64,000 nucleotides of DNA from Odiellus spinosus (GCA_963920705.1 OY987227.1:19307434-19371433); one strand, 5' to 3'. Shown: positions 48,701-58,815, counted from the stretch's first letter. The notes: a model not told the origin generated them from the letters alone. Made by a program: numbers and translations.

Positions 48701-50870
48701 AATTTTTAAAATTTCGGTTTGTCTTTTCGTGCAAGTTGTAGTTATTAAATTTTTAATAATTCCTCTTTTAATAAATATTTCGCGGGAACAATTCGTATAG
48801 TAAAGTTATTAAAACCTTTAACTGCATGCGTATCCAGTGTACGAGAGTTAAACTTTAGTTTAAGCCGAGTCCTAATAATTAATTTAATATAATGAATTTA
48901 AAACGAAGTGCGGTGTTAATTTCTACGAACATTATAGTTCCAAAAAGCCAAGTTTACATAAAAGGAATGATTATATAAGACAGGCATACTTCAAAATTTA
49001 AGAAAATTGTTGAATTTTTCATTATAGGTTATTTAAAGTACCAAAATATCTGTTACAACGTTTTTCGAATGACTATCGTTACTATTATTAGAATTTTAAT
49101 AATATTCAAAAGCATTATTGAAAATTTTACACCTCTGGATTCTCTTGTTTTAAAGAAACTAAAAATTTTTATTGTTTCTGGAACGCTATTAAAGGGAAGG
49201 GGAAGTGATACTTTTATTGATATCACTAAAAATAAGACACGCTTTCGTAGTAAAACATTCTGGAATTTGTGTCTGAATTGTACAAAAAATCGAGCTCTCC
49301 TGATTAAACACCTTCACGAAAGAAAAACCCCCTCGAGATTAAAGTAATCGCGAAATTAGTCTTCGATAGAAATATAGATGACTAATGGCTTTAAAATTTT
49401 AATTACACTGAACGAAACTCCCGAATCAAAGTCTCAAACTCGACCCTTTAAAACACTGAAAACAAAAGAAAGTCATCATTCATGTGGCTCTTAAAATATC
49501 CTATCGTGCAGGCTGGTATTACGCTTCAACGAACCCCAAACCTCGGTACTCAAATAACGCCATAAAACTTCACTGATTCTGACACTTTGATCGATTGAAC
49601 AATCACAAACTCCCCCCAACGAAAGCAAAAAAGAAAAAATATATATCTCAAAACGTCTCTATTAAAAACAATGAAAAGCATTTTTTTTTTCAATGTTTCG
49701 CTGGTAACTTTTCAATGCCGAGAGAGAGAAAAAAAAAAAAAATAGACAAACAATCGAAAATTTTGACCCAGAAAAAGCAATCGAAGACAGAAACACAATA
49801 AATTCCTATATAGTACGCATCAATCAGAAATATGTGACGAATGATTTGACCTCTCTTCACCTTCGCGCCATCCTTAATCCCACATCTTCGTCTGGATACT
49901 CAGAATATAGAGCCAAGATGATAGAAAGGGAAATACCGAGCAAGGGGAAAGTGTTATTAGCGGGTCTCGTCACGTTTCGCTTCTCGCCTGTGAGGAAATC
50001 AAGTTTTTTCCCATTTATATCTCGGTTCGAGATATTCGAGTCGATGAAGCGATATTGGGATAAGGAGAAATATGGGTAACTATAAAAGTTCTTCCAAGTT
50101 AAACCATCCCCATGCACTACCTTTCTACGTATTGACTCAACTTATAGTTGAACGGACGAAGTTGTAGAGATATTGTTGAAGAGACACATAATCCCATCTC
50201 ATCCCCATCATAGAAAGATGGTGACATTGTCCAATCATCCGTAGAGAAAAAAACCTCCTCACCCACAAGAAAAAGAATTCCATCATTTACCCTCCAGGGA
50301 GTTTGGACGACAAACGATAACAAAGATATCACTAAGGTATATCGCGCTAAGCCTGTGATGATTTGACGAATGAAAGCTATGTAACATTTTGAGTTATTGT
50401 AGACGAGAAGGTTTAAAAACGTGTAGTGCGTGTTAACAAAAGTATGGGATACTTGTAAAATTATTCGTGTTAGACTACGATATCTGTTTAAATAAATCTT
50501 GTTTCCATGGAGTTTAACCATTGGAGCAATTATACCAGAAGTACCCAAATGAAAGAGCTTTATTAAAAACGTTTCGATTTTGAATCATTTATTTCTTTAT
50601 GTTTTCCAGTGAATCCAATGTAAACTCAAGAATTCGCTTTTGCAGTCTATTCATTTGAGCAAAATTTTTCTAGTATTCGTACCATACTCTCTCCGCCAAC
50701 TAATCGTTTGGGCACTATTTCAACACTCCAAAAAATCCTCGTTATAAACGCGTAATACCATTACATTAGGTGAGAGCCTATTGGTCGGTTTCACCGTAAA
50801 CACCAAAATGCAGCTGTTGAAACACTTTTACAGGCGCGAGATAAAATAAACACTGGGTACGGCACCGAAA
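45756..50870. other. Intergenic; CLEAR-type E-box at 46306
   Basis: Mostly AT-rich. GTCACGTGAC, a perfect 10-bp CLEAR (Mitf/TFEB) palindrome, lies at 46306-46315 in a small GC-richer patch. AACAGCACGC near 47153 recurs at 26640 and 36763. A GC-richer patch lies at 47400-47620. Open frames such as 48417-48734, 49834-50079 and 50117-50548 have no recognisable domain. No gene is called. Confidence 0.4.
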
Positions 50871-51034
50871 CATCTTGCGTTTATTTTGACCCCTCCAAAG
50901 CGGTAGGCAACCCACTGAATCAGACCTATAAAGAGGGATGATGAGCCCATGCGCAGTGACGGCGATGTTTCATTCCCCATCAATTCGGTGGTTGACTATC
51001 CCCTTTGGAGGGGTGTCCAAATAAACGCAAGATG
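50871..51034. mobile_element. MITE family B, copy 2 (164 bp)
   Basis: CATCTTGCGTTTATTTTGAC at the left end pairs with GTCCAAATAAACGCAAGATG at the right. The arms continue through CCCCTCCAAAG. The central part (CCATGCGCAGTGACGG) is inverted compared with copy 1. No clear target duplication. Non-coding. Confidence 0.87.
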
Positions 51035-52221
51035 TATAAAATTAAACTGAGTCTAAAAACAGTTCAGATGTACCATTGATTCTCGATCGGCGCAAATAAA
51101 CAACTGGTATAAATGGAAAATTTGATAAATATAGAGTTCCTTCTATTCGCGGTATCCCGCAAACACTTTATAAATGCATTTGCTACCATTCACAGCAAGT
51201 TTATAAAACAACTTTGTAATTCGAGAATTAATGGGTAAGCGATAAACAGAGTACTGCTCTCGATTCTCCGTCATTCGTCTGAATACCCTACGAGCTTATA
51301 AACATTTCAAAAGATAGCGAGAGGATGGCAAGAGACATAGAAATGGAGCTAGGCTAAAAACAACGACGGTTTTATTGACGTTTATTTGGTTGTTGATCTT
51401 TCTTCCCTTAAAACTTTTTTCTTATTTCTTTACAAGAGCTTTTTATGGAGTTTTTCTGGTGGTTCTTACGCCATATTTTCTAAAATTCATCGTTTCTTTT
51501 TTTTGAGGATCTCCCTAGTGAACGCCGACTTCGAACACCATACGGGGCTTCTCGAAAGTCGGAACTTACATAACTGGTTAACCTGTCGCGGACTGATACG
51601 CCTTATTAAACTACAAAACAAAAGTAGTACTATTCTTTTCCGAGAAGTGGACTAAACTTTTTTGGTTTTAGCGTCCTCAATTTTGTCCCTCGTCACGGAC
51701 CAATGATTATTGCCCAACGGACGAGGAAAAACTTCGAAGCTGAGAGCTCATATTTTTTTAGTTGGCCTTTTTTCGACTCACCATGAGTTAACAATAAGTT
51801 CAAAATAAATTTTTCATTTCAGCTTCGAGGCTAAAAATAGTCTAAACATTTAGGGAAGAGGTTGGATTCTGTTGTACACTCAGTCTGATATTAAGTGCCG
51901 TTCATAACATCCTCATTCTGATAGAAAAACAATGAAAATATATTGTCAGATCCCCATGAAATAAGCTCTTTGGGATACTTATAACTAAACAAAAACTTGG
52001 AGAAGGTTTCAGTGTTTTAAAAGAGTAGAAAAATGTATGGGAGAAAACATTTTTATTTGTAAAATAACTTGAGACGGGTCGCGCGTAAGAGTATTTTTTT
52101 TTTATGACTTATAGAACCACCCTCTAAATAGAGGCCAAAAAGGAGATTCGCTAAGAACTGGTAATGAATATTATTCTTCATAAATGAGACATAATAGTAT
52201 ACTGACATAAGTTTATTTAAA
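51035..52221. other. Intergenic, no gene recognised
   Basis: The forward frame at 51386-51655 has no known motif. AT-rich otherwise. Confidence 0.45.
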
Positions 52222-52300
52222 ATTGAGGCTGTCAAAGACTTTTACGAATTCCAAATAGAATTTGAGAAGAATTTTCGGAAAGATCGAAAAATAAATCGAT
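52222..52300. repeat. Dispersed repeat fragment (pair with 27388)
   Basis: TTGAGGCTGTC, then a variable piece, then ATTTTCGGAAAGATCG, as at 27388-27460. It lies just left of the family A insertion at 52348. Confidence 0.45.
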
Positions 52301-52347
52301 ATATTTTTGGCATTAAGTAGAAATCTAACTTTCATATATTGTCTAAT

Positions 52348-52628
52348 CAAGGAGGATTAGACAAGGAGAGGAAATGTGGGGCTGCGTTGAGTTAGAGAGA
52401 GAAGAGCCAACCTCCCACTCGGGTGGAAAGGGGGGATAGGAAATTCTCGAGGTAAACTGTTGTCACGTGGTCGCTAGCTAGCGCGTCTCATAAAGGATTC
52501 GTTTTACCCACGCGACAACATTTTACCACGAAACGTCTCTACCCCCGTTCTCCCAGAGTGGGAGTTTAGGCCGACGCAGTAGGAACCGCGCCGTCCCCAC
52601 ATTTCTTCTCCTTGTCTAATCCTCCTTG
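52348..52628 (+). mobile_element. MITE family A, copy 5 (281 bp)
   Basis: Exact 7-bp duplication GTCTAAT at 52341-52347 and 52629-52635. Nearly the same as copy 2 over its whole length. One CACGTG in the left arm. Non-coding foldback. Confidence 0.95.
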
Positions 52629-52635
52629 GTCTAAT

Positions 52636-53134
52636 CCTTATCAATAGTTTCAAGGATCATTAATGAATTTCTAATAATATTTTAATGAACTGATTAAAAA
52701 CCTATAAACCAATGATAATATTTCTTTTTCATTCTCCCTTATATATGAAAACTGTAATATATATAAATCCCCATAACGATGAAGATACATCACAAATAGC
52801 TCGGGTCGAAGGACGAAGAGTTTAAGAGAAAAAAAATTAAAAGCTGGTAGTGTTTTTCCAGGTTTCTAGGGCAAAATGTGATCCGTCCTACAGAAACGAG
52901 AGAAAGTTTGTTCTTTTTTGTCTTTAAAAACTCCCCAAACGAGTAATTGATGAAGCTTACAACGCGATTTCATAGAAAAGCAAAAGACATAAGAGAAAAA
53001 AGAGGTTTTGATCCCGTAATATAAAGGACGGAAAAGAGATCGAGGGAAAAGTTGGTTCGCTGGAAATTACAGCTGTTACCAAAAGGTCAATACCTGCCTG
53101 GACGATTAGGCTTTTCTAGATTTTTAAAGGGAAT
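52636..53134. other. Intergenic, no gene recognised
   Basis: AT-rich flank to the left of the 3.6-kb transposon. Nothing supported. Confidence 0.5.
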
Positions 53135-53330
53135 ACGCCCTTACAAAAAAAATAGGCTGTACCTTGGCTGTAGGACAGCAAAATCCAGTCATACAAAAAT
53201 ACTGGGAATAGGCTATTATCGGACTGGGATGTGGCTGGAATATGGCTATAAATGTTTCATTTCCAGCCTCAAAAGTAATAGTACCAGCCATTTTACAGCT
53301 CATATGCTGCAGTCCTATTACAGCTCTTTC

Positions 53331-53573
53331 CCAGCCCCTTTACAGTCCAGCCAAATTCAGCCCACTTACAGCCCCTTTACAGTCCAGCCCAATGCAGCCC
53401 ACTTACAGCCGCTTTACAGTCCAGCCCATTGCAGCCTACTTACAGCCCCTTTACAGTCCAGCCCAATGCAGCCTACTTTCAGCCACTTTACAGTCCAGCC
53501 CAATTCAGCCTACTTACAGCCCCTTTACAGTCCAGCCCAATGAAGCTCACTTACAGCCCCAATGTAGCCCAAT
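53331..53573. repeat. 37-bp tandem array inside the transposon
   Basis: About six and a half units of TTTACAGTCCAGCCCAATGC followed by AGCCCACTTACAGCCCC. Spacing is exactly 37 bp between the first four TTTACAGTCC cores (53339, 53376, 53413, 53450). It forms the left subterminal repeat region. The open frames across it (53052-53583) come from the repeat; the first of them starts at a TTG, not an ATG. Confidence 0.93.
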
Positions 53574-53674
53574 ACAATTTTAAGGCTTATTTTAAATGAA
53601 TCAGTATTTTAATGAAAAAAAAAAAAAGTGCTGTTTAATACAGTTTAAAATCATGAAATAGTTTTCCGAGCAGA

Positions 53675-54746
53675 TTATTCACTTTCAGAATTACTCATTT
53701 GTTTTTCTAAATCTTTTGCATGGCTTTCCAAGATGGTAGTAGTTTCTTTCGGCGTATTTTCCAAAGCTTTCGTTTTTTTTTATAGAAAGACCGGTTGACA
53801 GTCAAACAACGATTGTTTATGCATTTTTTAAGCAATTTTTCTGTGATAGTTTGAAATTTTGGAGAGTTCTTGTACATTCGGCTGACGTATGCTATAAATA
53901 TGAAATGTTTATAAGGTTAGAATAGTGGAAGTAATTTCTGGGGTCACTTAATAGAATATACACCACATACATACCCATAATGCCTTGAACTTCATGCTTA
54001 GGAAATGGGGTTTTACCCCCTTTTCCAGCAACAGTCATATTTTTCAATTTCTCATCAGTGTGTAAAATGTTCATGAGCTGCAAAACTGTTTTCTTTGGAG
54101 AAGGTTAAGTTTTTGGGATTTTTTAACTAGAATAGTACAACCTTCAAATAGTGGAACCTGTAAATTTTTATCAATATTAAAATTGTAATTTTACCAAACT
54201 TCAGAAAATAATTTAAACACCAAAAACTAGGGTTGTAAGTCGGAACATTTTTCGGAAAATTACCGAGGCATATTTTTCCGGAAAATTTTCCGTATTTTTC
54301 CGCGAGGCTACCGTAAACCTTTACCGATATATCGCTACTACCATAAACCTTTACCGATATATACAACCGTAAACCTTTACTGATATATACTCCCATTAAT
54401 TTTTGCAATACACTTAGGTATATCGGTTTACGATTATAGTGCGTTAACCTTGATATGTTAAATTCTAAGTTTATTAAATTTGCGGTAACCCAGAGATTTA
54501 AAATTTTGTAAATATATATATAGGCAGAGGTTTATATTGGTATGGAAAAGCTAAAAAATTATATTCATAAACATTTGAAAATATAGTGGCCGAATATTTT
54601 TAATTTACTTACTTTAGGATTTTGCACTGATATTTGGTTCCATTCCATTTGACTTTAGTCTCAGCATTTTCAAATCTCACATCTGTATCAATAATATCAA
54701 GTGGAACGATTGACGTTTTTCTAGATTTAACAAAGAATATTAGGGC
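53675..54746 (-). pseudogene. BEN-domain protein gene fragment, three exon-like pieces
   Basis: Reading leftwards: piece 1 (54746-54613) follows a TGCAG acceptor, encodes ALIFF...KTSIVPLDIID...KVKWNGTKYQCKIL, and ends at a GTAAGT donor. Piece 2 (54085-53975) encodes LMNILHTDEKLKNMTVAGKG...HEVQGIM and ends at a GTATGT donor. After an 83-nt intron (53974-53892), piece 3 (53891 on) encodes AYVSRMYKNS...LLKKCINNRC. Pieces 2 and 3 join in frame and match the BEN domain, a helical DNA/protein-binding domain of chromatin factors (leucine/acid start, V-x-G-K-G, I-x-x-Y-V, K-C-x-x-x-R). Piece 1 resembles the N-terminal region of invertebrate BEN proteins. Pieces 1 and 2 are out of phase, so an exon is missing. 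In piece 3 the frame shifts at a 9-A run near 53785; the more natural tail (KALENTPKETT... to a stop at 53675) is in the other frame. A captured, decayed host-gene copy fits best. Confidence 0.6.
54227..54420. repeat. Short tandem and inverted motifs between exon-like pieces
   Basis: CCGTAAACCTTTACCGATAT and close variants occur three times at 54310-54390. They follow a patch of TTCCGGAAAATTTTCCG palindromes (54250-54300). It may be the eroded end of another DNA element inserted into the intron-like gap of the BEN fragment. Confidence 0.55.
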
Positions 54747-54964
54747 CTGCACACATGGCGAAAGGCTTAGGCCGCTGCCCTCGGTGCCTTGAGAAGTTGA
54801 GAGTGAGACTGAGAGGCTTGCTCGTAGTTTTGGGCCTTGGCTGATAATTTCGCCGAGGCATTTTCTAACGCCATTTTCTTAATTTTTAGACCAAACTCAG
54901 AATTTCCTAAAAATGTTTCGTCAAATGAATAAAAATAAAAAAATAGTACTTTATTAAACATAAT

Positions 54965-55490
54965 ACTTACAATATATTAGAAAACTAAAATCTGGCGAGC
55001 AGGAAGAGCGCGGCGAGCCGGCTACCTGTGGAATTTTTAATTAATTTTTTTTTTTTTTTTTTCGGCGTGTAACGTAACGTCTTTACGCCCGGACAGCGGT
55101 CGCGATTGCGAACCAGGTATGGCGCCAAGGCGTAAGGCCTTGAGCAACTCAGTTATGGTAAGTAACTACGCAGGGATTAGGACTGGGAATTGCCCACGCG
55201 ACGGAAGGAGATGGGAATGGGGAAGAGGAAGGACCATTCCGTCGCGGACCATTCGCAACACTCCCTATGGGCAAGGGACCTGCGATTCGAGCAGGACAAC
55301 ACCCAGACCTTGCCACTGAGACGCCAGTTTACAGGAGTACGCCACCACTCCCGGCAGCTACCTGTGGAAGTGGAATGTTATACCACATGAGCCAACAGGC
55401 AACAGCCAATGCTAGAGCATCAGAGCTTGTAGTGATAATACCGCGAAATCCATTACCAAAACCGCCAATAATAAATTTACCAAATAGCCC
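54965..55490 (+). other. GC-rich gene-like piece inside the transposon
   Basis: About half G+C, in strong contrast to the surroundings. ATGGCGCCAAGGCG at 55119 opens a short frame (MAPRRKALSNSVM) that runs into a perfect donor, ATG|GTAAGT, at about 55157. A second open frame, 55267-55521, reads through GMLYHMSQQATANARASEL and looks coding-like by composition. I recognise no family. It may be a captured first exon with its 5' untranslated region, or a second fragment of host origin. Confidence 0.35.
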
Positions 55491-55681
55491 AAAATATATA
55501 AATATATATATACATATATGAAATTTCTAAAATGAGAAGAGATCGATACATATTTATATTTAAAGAGGTAATATTTTTTTATGTAATTTCCTTCTGAATC
55601 ACATAAAAAAGAATTAAAATAAAAGGAGCCAGATGTTTTTTCTTTATAGCCCAATCTAGCACAACAGAACATCATAGGTAA

Positions 55682-56430
55682 ATCGTGTATTCCAGCTTTA
55701 GCAGCCGTTGCTTTTGGCTACGAAACAGCCTTGTAACAGCAACGAAACAGCCTACAGCAATGGCTTGAATATCAGCTTTAACAGCTATCCCTTGTTTTTG
55801 GCTACGAAACAGCCTCATATCAGCCACAAAACAGCCTACAGCAAATGGCTGGAATTCCAGCTTTAACAGCCCTTGTTTTTGGCTACGAAACAGCCTCATA
55901 TCAGCCACAAAACAGCCTACAGCAAATGGCTGGAATTCCAGCTTTAACAGCCCTTGTTTTTGGCTACGAAACAGCCTCATATCAGCCACAAAACAGCCTA
56001 CAGCAAATGGCTGGAATTCCAGCTTTAACAGCCCTTGTTTTTGGCTACGATACAGCCTCATATCAGCCACAAAACAGCCTACAGCAAATGGCTGGAATTC
56101 CAGCTTTAACAGCCCTTGTTTTTGGCTACGAAACAGCCTCATATCAGCCACAAAACAGCCTACAGCAAATGGCTGGAATTCCAGCTTTAACAGCCCTTGT
56201 TTTTGGCTACGAAACAGCCTCATATCAGCCACAAAACAGCCTACAGCAAATGGCTGGAATTCCAGCTTTAACAGCCCTTGTTTTTGGCTACGATACAGCC
56301 TCATATCAGCCACAAAACAGCCTACAGCAAATGGCTGGAATTCCAGCTTTAACAGCCCTTGGTTTTTGGCTACGAAACAGCCTCATATCAGCCACAAAAC
56401 AGCCTACAGCAAATGGCTGGAATTCCAGCT
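55682..56430. repeat. 81-bp tandem array inside the transposon
   Basis: About nine units; ATGGCTGGAATTCCAG recurs every 81 bp (55845, 55926, 56007, 56088, 56169, 56250, 56331) and once after 82. Each unit contains several CAGCC motifs. The outer left units are diverged. Because 81 is a multiple of 3 and the unit has no stop, there are long open frames on both strands (196 and 213 codons). One strand reads MAGIPALTALVFGYETASYQ per unit. Openness on both strands with near-perfect repeats points to array structure rather than a gene. Confidence 0.95.
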
Positions 56431-56712
56431 TTTGATGTCGGCTGTTTTGAAACACAATTACAGCCCAATACCAGCCTTAACAAATCTTAGATATTTTTCA
56501 GGCTGCAATCCAGCCAAATTCCAGCCACGATAACAGCCCATTTTCAGCTCAGATAGCCTTTGTAGTCAAATTACAGAAACCGTAGAAAGCTGATTTTGGG
56601 CTGCAAATGGCTTGCAGCCGAATCCAGCCCAAAAACAGCCCATTTATAGCTAGGCAGCCAACTAACAGCCCAGTTGCAGCTCGAAAGCAGCCTAATTTTT
56701 TCGTAAGGGACG

Positions 56713-57296
56713 AAACACTTAAAAAAAGAACTCCTAAACTATCGTGATGTGAAAACCTTCTGCCCATTTTATAAATGTAATATTTTGGATTATTTTGGTC
56801 CATCTTCTCTCGGTCAAGCAAAATCCATAAACGAAAAATCTTTATTTTGATATTTCTATTAAAGAAAGAAACGCACGGAGGTTAAGAAGCTACAATATAC
56901 ATATATTTTTTTTCTTTATTTCAAAAACATTAAAGTGTGGCTATCACTATTTGCGAAATAAATTTTAGCTTTGTTCATACAATTAATATAGGATGAAGAA
57001 TTTTTAACTCGTTTAAAATTTGAGGAGTGCGCGCTTGCTGTGCTGTTAAATATAATGTAGACTGTGGATTATCAACTTATCTCGGTTACAACTAAGCCAA
57101 AGTAAAATAAACTTTGGAATAAGATAAAAATGGTAGCTTTCGGACGCCGGTCCTTCTTCAGTCATTGATTTTAGTTAAAATAAACTATTTTTATCTGAAG
57201 TACCTAACCTCATTTAATAAATTTTTAACTATTAAGACGTACCATGGATCGGATTTGTAAGATTTATGGAAACCCAAATTTAATTGTTTAAAATAC
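56713..57296. other. AT-rich intergenic sequence
   Basis: No gene or bounded repeat recognised between the large transposon and the next MITE. Confidence 0.5.
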
Positions 57297-57303
57297 CTTC
57301 AAC

Positions 57304-57620
57304 CAAGAATCCATTCAGGTTCCATAAGTATATGGGAGGGCCGCGATTCAATAACCATCCTCCCAAAATTTGTAGCAAAAGTTCGTCTGCTTCGAATCGA
57401 TTTTTCAAGTAAATCGCTCCTGACATTATATTATTAACCCTCGCCACTAACGACCTTGACATAATATTTTGGGTAATAAAAATGGAGCCGACCGAAAAAA
57501 GATCTAAGCGTACAAATGTTGCGAAAATTGCAGACGAACTTTTGTTACAAAGTTTAGGAGGATGGTACCAGAGGCTAAAGCTATGCTCCCATATTCTTAT
57601 GGAACCTGAATGGATTCTTG
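57304..57620. mobile_element. MITE family C, copy 2 (317 bp)
   Basis: Exact 7-bp duplication CTTCAAC at 57297-57303 and 57621-57627. Ends are CAAGAATCCATTCAGGTTCC and its complement. About 10 bp longer than copy 1, from AAGTATATGG near the left end, which probably restores the symmetry lost in copy 1. The reverse frame across it is not a gene. Confidence 0.95.
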
Positions 57621-57627
57621 CTTCAAC

Positions 57628-58250
57628 CAATAAATTACACTGTGAATTTTAATTACAAATAAGAATTAACCTTGATGGTACTGCTTATTTTTTCACAAAA
57701 TATCCAGCTCAACAAGATGAAGCTTACAAATGTATCAAACTTTTCCTCTAAATTGGGTTTAGATTCAATGAGGCGGTAACAATAATATAACTCTTTCGTT
57801 TGCGGAGGAGATACAAGATATATTTAAAGACACCCTTTTCATCTTAAAATTTTAACATCCGTAAAAATATAGGGGGTAATAACACTTATCAGTCGAGTTA
57901 GAATTTTATTAGTTTTCAACTGATAACTTTTGAATGTTCCTTTTCTAGCATTTTATAAAGTAAGTTAGCTAAAAAAAAAAAAAAAAAACAGGGACATTTA
58001 GCTTTTATGACTATAGAATCGTAAACTATACTATTTATATTGTCTGGTTTACGGAGAACGCTTAAAGAAAGCGTGTAAAAAAAAAAAAAAAAAGGAGATC
58101 AAAAACGTAATATTTGATCGTTCCCTTTTTCGAGAAGAATGAAGAAAACTTTTCCCATTTCTTTCCCGCGCCTTTTATCGTTAAGTCCGAAGATAATATC
58201 CGCGCGAGACTAACTTTTATTTCTTATCACTGCACTAAAAGGTTTTTATT
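57628..58250. other. AT-rich intergenic sequence with A-runs
   Basis: Two A-runs at about 57971-57988 and 58078-58094. No gene recognised. Confidence 0.5.
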
Positions 58251-58257
58251 CTAATAC

Positions 58258-58483
58258 CAAGAACTCATTCAAGTACAAAAGAATAAGAGAATCCAGGAAT
58301 AGGGCCATGGGACCATCTTCGAATACTTTGTAGCCAAAATTCCTCTCCTATTGGCTTTTTCAGATCTCCCTGGGGTTTCTTCCCTATAGGACTTGTACTA
58401 TCACACCAATGGTTTTGAGATTTACTGTTTTACGAATTATTATCAAGTATACGAAGATGGGTTTAAAAGCACAGGAGTTCTTG
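58258..58483. mobile_element. C-related MITE, tandem member 1 (226 bp)
   Basis: Flanked by exact 7-bp CTAATAC at 58251-58257 and 58484-58490. It starts CAAGAACTCATTCAAG and ends GGAGTTCTTG. The interior (ACCATCTTC, ACTTTGTAGCCAAAATTCC) aligns with family C (ACCATCCTC, ATTTGTAGCAAAAGTTC). The second 7-mer is also the left flank of the next element. Confidence 0.85.
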
Positions 58484-58490
58484 CTAATAC

Positions 58491-58766
58491 CAATAACTCA
58501 TTTATAAGAACAGTGGGGCAAAGATAGTCTTAGCACATCCTCGCATAATTGATATTGATTCGTGAAAGTTTAAAATCAAATTTAAATAATATAGTAAAAA
58601 TCTGAAACTATTTGCGTAAAGCAGTAAGGGTATTAGCCTCAGGAGAAAAGTGAAACGGCAGAGTGCACTTAAGTACTTTTTAGAAAAGTTAGAAAGAGAA
58701 TAGTAGAAGAATTTCGGCTACAAAGTATGCGACCAAGATTCTTATGTATTCTTCAATGAGTTCTTG
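58491..58766. mobile_element. C-related MITE, tandem member 2 (276 bp)
   Basis: Starts CAATAACTCATTTATAAGAA directly after the CTAATAC that ends member 1. It ends CAATGAGTTCTTG, followed by CTAATTC (58767-58773), a one-mismatch copy of the same 7-mer. Its right arm, reverse-complemented, carries ACTTTGTAGCCGAAATTC as in family C. More decayed than member 1. Confidence 0.7.
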
Positions 58767-58815
58767 CTAATTCAGTTAAAGTAGTGTTGTCCCCGATTTC
58801 TTTTAAATACCAAAA

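Larger units (their letters stand above)
53138..56709. mobile_element. 3.57-kb DNA transposon with captured gene-like sequence, CACTA-like layout
   Basis: Terminal inverted repeats of 22 bp match at 20 positions: CCCTTAC, an A-rich middle, then TAGGCTG, at 53138 and inverted at 56709. The 3-bp duplication ACG flanks it (53135-53137, 56710-56712). Both subterminal parts are dense in GGCTG/CAGCC motifs, mostly GGCTG near the left tip and CAGCC near the right. CACTA (En/Spm) elements typically combine 3-bp duplications with subterminal repeat motifs, but their termini usually begin CACTA, so the superfamily is an inference. No transposase was recognised. Inside lie a 37-bp array, a BEN-domain gene fragment on the reverse strand, a GC-rich gene-like piece on the forward strand and an 81-bp array. 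This resembles a Pack-type non-autonomous element. Confidence 0.8.

Noticed and set aside
50117-50548. Gene of 143 codons on the reverse strand
   Set aside because: No recognisable domain, composition like the intergenic surroundings, and no splice or start context that stands out.
53052-53583. Genes of 163 and 113 codons
   Set aside because: The first frame starts at a TTG. Both are made mainly of the 37-bp array and the transposon's left end.
55672-56435. Repeat protein genes on both strands (196 and 213 codons)
   Set aside because: The open frames follow from an 81-bp stop-free tandem unit and exist on both strands; they lie in a transposon's subterminal array.
57280-57630. Small reverse-strand gene of 116 codons
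   Set aside because: The frame lies within a family C MITE; it starts and ends in element sequence.
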